This document shows, piece by piece, positions 14,978 through 18,676 of a DNA stretch of 18,676 nucleotides. The notes below the pieces were generated by a model, which was not told where the DNA came from, searched no databases, and worked only from the letters and a program-made list of their open reading frames with translations. The translations under genes and the position numbers were made by a program. The stretch covers positions 1 to 18,676 of the forward strand of contig WJKO01000873.1 in assembly GCA_014729055.1 (NCBI GenBank), written 5' to 3'. The stretch's first letter is position 1; each line of letters opens with the position of its first letter. This DNA comes from Promethearchaeota archaeon (lineage in GTDB: Archaea > Asgardarchaeota > Lokiarchaeia > Sigyniarchaeales > Promethearchaeaceae).

Positions 14978-15466
14978 CGCCTGATACGTGGCGCCGATCT
15001 CGCGCCATTCCTCGATGTACTCACTCAGGTCGTCGCCGGCGTCAAAGTCACCGTCGCTGAGCCAGTCCTTGCACTCTCCGAGGTGCCCGCCGGCGGCGTC
15101 CACGATGCGGGATGCGGCCAGCGCGATCTCCGCGTCCTTGAACGTGGGGAACATCGGGTCGTCCATCGCGGCGTCAATGTCCCCGTCAGACCATTCACGC
15201 TCGCTCAACTCAAACCGCACCTCGTCCTCGAACTCCTCTTGCGTGCCTAGCTCGATGCGCCCGTTGTCTACGACGAACTCAATCACCTCTGCTAATGTCG
15301 CTGCCTGCTGATTCTCGTTCATCTCTGCCTCCTGTGTGTGATTCGCCAGCGTGTACGCCAGCGCATAGTCGATCACGGCGGTCACGCCGCTCAACCCGGT
15401 CAATCGCTCGACCTGCTCAACGCGGGCCTTGCGGTCATCAGTCTGCCGAATGTTCCAATATGTCAT
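14975..15466 (-). CDS. RHH-like segment fused to a highly acidic protein (candidate DNA mimic)
   Basis: 163 aa; ATG at 15466 with AGGAGG overlapping the previous gene's TAG. Residues 1-48 (RKARVEQVERLTGLSGVTAV then IDYALAYTLANH) resemble a ribbon-helix-helix/CopG-type regulator. Residues 49-163 start with a second Met that has its own AGGAGG, and are extremely acidic: by my count 32 Asp/Glu against 7 Arg/Lys in 115 residues, with runs such as EEFEDEVRFELSEREWSDGD and DDLSEYIEEWREIG. Strongly acidic small phage proteins often mimic DNA and block restriction or other host enzymes, but I recognise no known family here. The assignment is by composition only. Confidence 0.6.
   Translation of the reverse strand: MTYWNIRQTDDRKARVEQVERLTGLSGVTAVIDYALAYTLANHTQEAEMNENQQAATLAEVIEFVVDNGRIELGTQEEFEDEVRFELSEREWSDGDIDAAMDDPMFPTFKDAEIALAASRIVDAAGGHLGECKDWLSDGDFDAGDDLSEYIEEWREIGATYQA
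15320..15333 (-). promoter_or_regulatory. Internal ribosome binding site and ATG for the acidic domain alone
   Basis: On the - strand AGGAGG (15333-15328) lies 5 bases before the in-frame ATG at 15322-15320, codon 49. The product would be the 115-aa acidic protein beginning MNENQQAATLAEV, without the RHH-like part. Confidence 0.55.
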
Positions 15467-15476
15467 CGTGTTCCTC

Positions 15477-15794
15477 CTATACCTTGAGCGCCGTCATGAT
15501 CTCAGGTTCGTGTGATTCGGCCTTCGCAGCTCGTACCCTATCCCTGGCGGCCCTCAGGTCGCTCTCGCTGAATCTGGCGAACCATTCGCTATTCTGTCGT
15601 GCGTAGGATTTCATCGAGACGTTGAGCGCTTCGATCTGCGCCGATGCATCCTGTACGTCTGCGGGTTCGGGCAAGTTGACGGCTAGGAAAGCTTCGATGA
15701 ATGTCGCGTTATCGAAGCTGCCTGCCAGCTTCGCCACTTTTGCCTCGATCAAGCCCCGCCGGTATTCTAGCTGCTTCTCAGTTGCCTTCGTCAT
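15477..15794 (-). CDS. Small helical hypothetical protein, 105 aa, first gene of its transcript
   Basis: ATG at 15794, preceded by CAGGGAGACGAGA and by a promoter about 45 bases upstream. Helical throughout (KATEKQLEYRRGLIEAKVAK, SESDLRAARDRVRAAKAE), with a Pro-containing middle (VNLPEPADVQDASAQIEALN). No membrane segment or known motif. The stop is 10 bases before the next start, whose Shine-Dalgarno overlaps it, so the two are probably co-translated. Function unknown. Confidence 0.65.
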   Translation of the reverse strand: MTKATEKQLEYRRGLIEAKVAKLAGSFDNATFIEAFLAVNLPEPADVQDASAQIEALNVSMKSYARQNSEWFARFSESDLRAARDRVRAAKAESHEPEIMTALKV

Positions 15795-15795
15795 C

Positions 15796-15808
15796 TCTCG
15801 TCTCCCTG
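15796..15808 (-). repeat. Start-associated leader repeat, copy 4 (CAGGGAGACGAGA)
   Basis: One base before the ATG at 15794. One extra G relative to the other copies. Confidence 0.6.
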
Positions 15809-15838
15809 TCTCTGTGTGTCTATCTCTGAACTATCTAT

Positions 15839-15844
15839 ATTATA
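15839..15844 (-). promoter_or_regulatory. Promoter for the 15794-13909 gene run (TATAAT with extended -10)
   Basis: On the - strand TTTTGCTATAAT carries a perfect TATAAT with a TG one base upstream (extended -10). The best -35 at 17-bp spacing is TATACA, a weak match. The predicted start near 15832 leaves a leader of about 38 bases before the first ATG. The lack of a -35 fits the activator-like dyad upstream. Confidence 0.6.
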
Positions 15845-15876
15845 GCAAAACACCCACACATTGTATAGGTGCAATA

Positions 15877-15905
15877 TGTCACTATCCGGTGTGACAAGTG
15901 TCACT
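15877..15905. promoter_or_regulatory. Operator-like dyad, TGTGA-N6-TCACT plus a third half-site
   Basis: TGTGA (15890-15894), six bases, TCACT (15901-15905) matches the CRP-type consensus TGTGA-N6-TCACA at nine of ten positions. A further TGTCAC half-site lies at 15877-15882. The dyad centre is about 65 bp upstream of the predicted transcription start, a usual activator position. A phage-encoded regulator is equally possible. Confidence 0.5.
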
Positions 15906-16020
15906 TCGGCAGGTACAGGCGCCACCGGCCCACGGCGCTGGCGCGCTCATGCGTGCGGCGCACGTCCTGTTGCGCCAGGTCGAGGTAGCGGCGCACCATC
16001 TCCATGGTTATGTCATCGCG
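15901..16020 (-). pseudogene. Orphan C-terminal end of a tyrosine recombinase (integrase)
   Basis: On the - strand from about 16020 the frame reads RDDITMEMVRRYLDLAQQ, then DVRRTHERASAVGRWRL, and stops at TGA 15903-15901. This is the characteristic C-terminal end of phage/XerC-type tyrosine recombinases, including the nucleophile Tyr in VRRY (codon 15987-15985). The rest of the catalytic domain (R..H-x-x-R, LGH) is missing: upstream the similarity stops within the spacer after the 111-aa gene. It is either a decayed integrase or a piece of a host recombinase gene carried at an attachment site. Translation could begin only at the ATG at 16005, giving 34 aa. Confidence 0.7.
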
Positions 16021-16029
16021 GGCCTCCTT

Positions 16030-16053
16030 TGGGGCGGCCTCTCGACCGCCCCA
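16030..16053 (-). terminator. Hairpin after the 111-aa gene
   Basis: TGGGGCGG on the - strand (16053-16046) pairs with CCGCCCCA (16037-16030) around an 8-base loop, 11 bases after the TAG. It is followed by AAAGGAGG rather than a T-run, so it is more likely a 3' end stabiliser or a factor-dependent stop. Confidence 0.4.
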
Positions 16054-16064
16054 GCTTGTTGAGT

Positions 16065-16400
16065 CTAAATCGCCAAGAACTGCCGCATCTTGCGAAGAAC
16101 CAGCGCGCCCTCGTCGAACTTCGCGCCGGTGATATCCCTGCCAGGGTAACGCGCCTCGTACTGAGCGCCACCATCCTCAAACCACTCGCGAATCTCGGTG
16201 ATGTTTTTGCGGCTCATGTAATCCCTCAGTGCTTGGGCCGGGTCACTGTCTCCATCAACCCACTCCATCCCGGCGAACCCGTTCAGAACAATCATCCCCG
16301 CTTTGGGCCCCTTCTCGACCTGCTTGGCTGTGAATGTACGAACGAAGGCCCGCCCCGCTATTATCTGTACTCCCTGGATCTCCGCTAGTGTCTTGTTCAT
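16065..16400 (-). CDS. Hypothetical protein, 111 aa, with its own promoter
   Basis: ATG at 16400 with CAGGAGACGAGA one base upstream and a TATAAT box 24 bases from the start. Alpha/beta composition: LAEIQGVQIIAGRAFVRTFT, GMIVLNGFAGMEWVDGDSDP, an acidic-basic helical middle (TEIREWFEDGGAQYEARYPG) and ALVLRKMRQFLAI at the end. No family recognised. Its dedicated promoter and adjacent dyads suggest that it is regulated separately from the membrane protein gene upstream, so a regulatory or host-takeover role is possible but unproven. Confidence 0.6.
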   Translation of the reverse strand: MNKTLAEIQGVQIIAGRAFVRTFTAKQVEKGPKAGMIVLNGFAGMEWVDGDSDPAQALRDYMSRKNITEIREWFEDGGAQYEARYPGRDITGAKFDEGALVLRKMRQFLAI

Positions 16401-16401
16401 C

Positions 16402-16413
16402 TCTCGTCTCCTG
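16402..16413 (-). repeat. Start-associated leader repeat, copy 5 (CAGGAGACGAGA)
   Basis: Identical over 12 bases to the copy before the gene at 14130, although the two genes are not similar. Confidence 0.65.
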
Positions 16414-16423
16414 CAAAACAGGG

Positions 16424-16429
16424 ATTATA
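16424..16429 (-). promoter_or_regulatory. Promoter for the 111-aa gene (TATAAT)
   Basis: A perfect TATAAT on the - strand, sharing GCTATAAT with the promoter at 15839-15844. No acceptable -35 at 16-18 bp. Predicted start near 16417, giving a very short leader that begins just before the leader repeat. Confidence 0.55.
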
Positions 16430-16447
16430 GCGAGATTCCCCCAAATA

Positions 16448-16463
16448 CTAGCCACATGGCTAG
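16448..16463. promoter_or_regulatory. Palindrome CTAGCCA-CA-TGGCTAG over the -35 region
   Basis: Perfect 7-base arms with a 2-base centre. Its centre is about 38 bp upstream of the predicted start, where a -35 box would be. This is a natural place for a repressor or class II activator to act. Confidence 0.5.
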
Positions 16464-16484
16464 GTGTCATCTGTCATATGACAC
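16464..16484. promoter_or_regulatory. Operator-like dyad with GTGTCAT arms
   Basis: GTGTCAT (16464-16470) and ATGACAC (16478-16484) are inverted repeats, with a further TGTCAT between them; 16472-16483 is the perfect palindrome TGTCATATGACA. It directly abuts the preceding palindrome and lies 47-67 bp upstream of the predicted start. The half-site TGTCAY is shared with the dyad at 15877-15905. Confidence 0.5.
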
Positions 16485-16490
16485 TCACGC

Positions 16491-17618
16491 CTACCCCCGC
16501 ATCCCATCCGGCAGCGGGTGGCGCTGGCCCTCGGGCGGTGTCCACTCCTGCGCCTCACCGGCGGCGACCATTGAGAGGAGCCAGTCACCCATCGGGGTGA
16601 GTTTCGGATGATTGGCCGACGTAAGACGAACCGCACCAACATCTCGAAGCCACCCGAACAGGTCACGCGCCCGATGATCCGACATAAACCCGGCCTTTCC
16701 CGTTGCATTGGCGCTCACGTTGGCACTGTCCTCTAGCGCCCATCGCGCCCAATCCTTCGCACCCTGACGCCCGCCGGCAAACCACGACAGCGGGAATGGG
16801 ACATACCCATCCTCGTGCATCTCTACGTGACGCTCCGGTTCTACGGACGCGGCGTTGCGTCCGTTGCCCCCACGCATCACGCCGTTGGCGACCGCGCGCG
16901 CGACATCGCCGCCGTTGACCGGGATGCGCCGGCGCTCGCGGCGTGCGGGCTCGGTGTCGCGTTTGGCGTGGGGATTGTAGACGCCGGGGATGTCCACATC
17001 ACCAGCGTCCGCCTTCTCGTAGGCTAGACCGCTATGCGTCGGCGCGTGGATCTCGCGCCGGAACCGCTGCTCAGGGTGCCAAAACTCAGGATAGACACGC
17101 AGCAGAATCGCCGACAGCGCCAGGCGCACCAAGAGCACGCTCGCCCGGAAGTCGCCCAGCACCGGAGGCCACCACAGACCCCAGGCGGTTTCGCGACTCA
17201 CCGGCCAGAACCAGACGATCTCTGGCAGCCATACCAGCGCAGCCAGGAAACCGAGCGCGAGGAGGACGGGCCACGACCAGTTGATGTCGTCGGCCTCTAG
17301 GTCGTTGCGGATCAACCTGATACTGGCGGCCTCCTGCCCGTTACGGGCCACCCGCCTCTCGGCGTCCGGGTCGGGCACCCACGGCTGCGCCCACCGCGCA
17401 ACCGCCGCGATGACGGCCCGACCTGCGAGAATCGCGCCGACCACCAGCGACCAGGGGCCTAACGTGACCGCGATCAGGAGAATGGTCGCCACGCGCAGCG
17501 CAGCAATGATTGCCAGCGCCGCGAAAGACCACGCCGCCGCGACTAACTCCTGAATCGCGTCAATGACCTCGATGATACGCTGGCCCTGACCCAGCCCACC
17601 CCTACTTCGGTCGCTCAT
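16491..17618 (-). CDS. Multi-pass membrane protein with soluble C-terminal domain, 375 aa
   Basis: I chose the ATG at 17618 (MSDRSRGGLGQGQ) because GGAGG lies 4 bases upstream; an in-frame ATG at 17675 would run into the preceding gene. Hydrophobic segments lie at about residues 26-48, 50-75 (TILLIAVTLGPWSLVVGAIL), 115-140 (PVLLALGFLAALVWLPEIVW) and 158-176 (SVLLVRLALSAILLRVY). The C-terminal 150 residues are soluble and end in a helical part with RDLFGWLRDVGAVRLTSANH then PKLTPMGDWLLSM, which resembles a winged-helix module. Membrane anchoring plus a possible DNA-binding tail could serve replication, packaging or superinfection control, but the family is unknown to me. Confidence 0.55.
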   Translation of the reverse strand: MSDRSRGGLGQGQRIIEVIDAIQELVAAAWSFAALAIIAALRVATILLIAVTLGPWSLVVGAILAGRAVIAAVARWAQPWVPDPDAERRVARNGQEAASIRLIRNDLEADDINWSWPVLLALGFLAALVWLPEIVWFWPVSRETAWGLWWPPVLGDFRASVLLVRLALSAILLRVYPEFWHPEQRFRREIHAPTHSGLAYEKADAGDVDIPGVYNPHAKRDTEPARRERRRIPVNGGDVARAVANGVMRGGNGRNAASVEPERHVEMHEDGYVPFPLSWFAGGRQGAKDWARWALEDSANVSANATGKAGFMSDHRARDLFGWLRDVGAVRLTSANHPKLTPMGDWLLSMVAAGEAQEWTPPEGQRHPLPDGMRG

Positions 17619-17635
17619 AGTGCCTCCACTTACCC

Positions 17636-17917
17636 CTATTCCCGGAGGGCACGCCGTGCCCTCGCCCTGATCCACTCAGTCGTATCCATACCGGCACTGT
17701 TTGCTGCGTCAATGAGGTGATCAACGTCCTCAAGATCAGCGTCACCTCGTATGCGATCCTCGATCAAAAGCCAATCGCGAAGAACACCCTCCAGCTCCGC
17801 GATGCGCCGCTCCAATGCCTCCCCGTACTCAATCGCCTCTCGGCGCGCGTCAGCCTGCGTGTTTAGCAAAGCCACTACCAACCGCTCTGTTTCACTGCGT
17901 CGGCTTGTGTCTGTCAT
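17636..17917 (-). CDS. Small helical/coiled-coil protein, 93 aa
   Basis: ATG at 17917 with AGGAGG 8 bases upstream. One long predicted helix with heptad character (EAIEYGEALERRIAELEGVL) followed by an acidic segment (GDADLEDVDHLIDAANSAG) and a basic end (WIRARARRALRE). Soluble, with no motif that I recognise. It lies 17 bases before the membrane protein gene and so is probably in the same transcript; a partner or assembly factor for one of its membrane neighbours is conceivable but unsupported. Confidence 0.55.
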   Translation of the reverse strand: MTDTSRRSETERLVVALLNTQADARREAIEYGEALERRIAELEGVLRDWLLIEDRIRGDADLEDVDHLIDAANSAGMDTTEWIRARARRALRE

Positions 17918-17948
17918 CTCTCGATCCTCCTAGATGTTGCCTAATTTG

Positions 17949-18356
17949 TTACCGGCCCTCATCCACTAGCGCCGCCTGCCTAGACCGCGCCAGTATCTCC
18001 ACGATGGCTTCTTGCTCCCCTCGGCTCAGTTGCTCCCAGCGCTCCCAGCCCAGCGGGGGCTGCCAGCGCCCCGGCACCATTCGCACAGGCGGCGGTGCTG
18101 GCGGGCGATCCCACCTGAACACGCGGGCTAGGATTGCCGCAGCGAACACCAGCGCCAGCAGGAGGCTCGCTGCGACCAGCGCCATCATCAAAAGCTGGTT
18201 GGTGCGGGCAAACGTGAGATTAGCCTGCGTTGCGTTGCGCAGAGCCTCCGCTTCGATGCGCTCAGCGCGGGCCATCTCCCAGCGCGGCACGCCGACCAAT
18301 CCGGCGGCGATAAGCAGCGCGCCGAATATCAAGATTGCGTTTGCGAGACTCTTCAT
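17949..18356 (-). CDS. Two-TM membrane protein, 135 aa
   Basis: ATG at 18356 with GAGGAGG upstream, overlapping the previous stop as ATGA. Membrane segments at about residues 4-24 (LANAILIFGALLIAAGLVGV) and 55-80 (LLMMALVAASLLLALVFAAA), separated by a charged helical region (RWEMARAERIEAEALRNATQ). A Pro-rich linker (DRPPAPPPVRMVP) leads to a soluble helical tail (EQLSRGEQEAIVEILARSRQ). Size and topology would suit a holin-like or superinfection-exclusion protein, but there is no lysis gene beside it. The coupling to the zinc-finger-like gene is tight. Confidence 0.55.
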   Translation of the reverse strand: MKSLANAILIFGALLIAAGLVGVPRWEMARAERIEAEALRNATQANLTFARTNQLLMMALVAASLLLALVFAAAILARVFRWDRPPAPPPVRMVPGRWQPPLGWERWEQLSRGEQEAIVEILARSRQAALVDEGR

Positions 18357-18664
18357 TGATTCGCCTCCTCTTCTCTCTTTGCGTCTTGGTATGCATCGCA
18401 GTAGCGCATGTGTGCGCTCACGGCCTGCGGAGTTGCGAATTCATTGCGCCCACAATATTCGCAAGCGTAACGCTCTGCGTTTGTTGCGCGTTCGCTCTGC
18501 GTTTCCTGCGTCTGCTCTGAGTCCCCTGCGTATTCGCTCTGCGTTTCCTGCGTCTTCGTTGCGCCGCCCTCGCTGCGCTGGGAGCGTAGCTCTGCGTTGT
18601 GGCGCGCCAGCAGCCACGCCTCTATGCGCTCGTCGAAGCTGGCATTGAAAAAACCGAACTCCAT
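18353..18664 (-). CDS. Zinc-finger-like small protein with internal Gln/Glu repeats (start near window edge)
   Basis: 103 aa from the ATG at 18664; the frame stays open through a GTG at 18667 to the window edge, and no ribosome binding site is visible, so the true start may lie outside. The middle has two 14-residue units (TQETQSEYAGDSEQ and TQETQSERATNAER) encoded by a DNA repeat. The C-terminal third has CEYCGRNEFATPQAVSAHMR followed by YC, i.e. C-x2-C-x13-H-x3-C, a probable zinc-binding knuckle related to C2H2/C2HC fingers. The stop overlaps the next start. A DNA- or protein-binding accessory role is likely; nothing more specific can be said. Confidence 0.55.
   Translation of the reverse strand: MEFGFFNASFDERIEAWLLARHNAELRSQRSEGGATKTQETQSEYAGDSEQTQETQSERATNAERYACEYCGRNEFATPQAVSAHMRYCDAYQDAKREEEANQ
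18491..18555. repeat. In-gene direct repeat (two exact 23-base copies, period 42)
   Basis: The 23 bases at 18491-18513 recur exactly at 18533-18555; both begin TTCGCTCTGCGTTTCC. A partial 12-base copy (CGCTCTGCGTTT) is at 18471-18482. The 42-base period is 14 codons, so copy-number changes would keep the zinc-finger-like protein in frame. Confidence 0.7.
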
Positions 18665-18676
18665 CACGTTGGCATA

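Noticed and set aside
15861..16388. A 175-codon + strand frame opposite the 111-aa gene and recombinase remnant
   Set aside because: The - strand has promoters, a leader repeat and a recognisable recombinase end; the + frame has a Pro/Arg/Gly-rich shadow composition.
18471..18555. CRISPR-like spaced repeats
   Set aside because: Only two full copies, inside a coding frame and with a period that is a multiple of three; there are no variable spacers or further units.
17815..18648. A 277-codon + strand frame at the right edge
   Set aside because: It runs opposite three tightly coupled - strand genes with good ribosome binding sites, and its product is Arg/Ser/Ala-rich without structure.

Overview
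The window looks like part of the genome of a long-tailed (siphovirus-type) phage or prophage in a GC-rich host. Positions 1-13818 carry the head and tail morphogenesis module on the + strand in canonical order. Positions 13909-18676 carry a convergent block of small accessory genes on the - strand, which mostly lack recognisable families. Terminase, portal, replication, lysis and a complete integrase are not in view. The host is probably a member of Chloroflexota. This rests mainly on one tail protein whose signal peptide is followed by a YYLPLV motif of the type I remember from secreted Chloroflexota proteins; that is inference, not proof.

Head region (1-5263): the C-terminus of an upstream protein; a fused prohead protease plus HK97-fold major capsid protein with an internal ribosome binding site and start in front of the capsid part; a small beta-rich capsid-adjacent protein; two tandem paralogues of lectin-like appearance; a gp6-like head-tail connector; and a putative tail terminator. 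Two strong intergenic RNA hairpin regions (2617-2660 and 4136-4204) bracket the paralogue pair, and one of them appears to occlude a ribosome binding site.

Tail region (5277-13818): tail tube protein; two tail-assembly-chaperone-like ORFs in a -1 frame relationship; a short tape measure protein; a very large distal-tail-type protein with an N-terminal signal peptide, a carbohydrate-binding-like domain and a six-bladed propeller of lower GC inserted between the two halves of the tail domain; a Gp37-like baseplate hub; and a pectate-lyase-fold tailspike. The number of putative glycan-binding parts (lectin-like pair, CBM-like domain, propeller, tailspike) suggests adhesion to a polysaccharide-rich cell surface.

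Accessory region (13819-18676): after a cluster of GC hairpins between the convergent blocks, the - strand reads, from the right edge leftwards: a zinc-finger-like protein, a two-TM membrane protein, a small helical protein, a larger membrane protein, a 111-aa unknown, the orphan 3' end of a tyrosine recombinase gene, and five more small proteins. Two promoters with TATAAT -10 boxes but poor -35 boxes each have TGTCAY dyads about 45-72 bp upstream of the predicted start, which suggests an activator or shared regulator. Five small genes share a start-associated leader (core GGAGACGAGA), and three share a stop-associated hairpin sequence beginning at the TAG. The block therefore looks like a cassette array. 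No stretch longer than about 300 bases lacks a gene; the longest non-coding stretch (15795-16064) holds a promoter, an operator-like dyad, the recombinase remnant and a hairpin. I saw no tRNA, rRNA, CRISPR array or insertion sequence.
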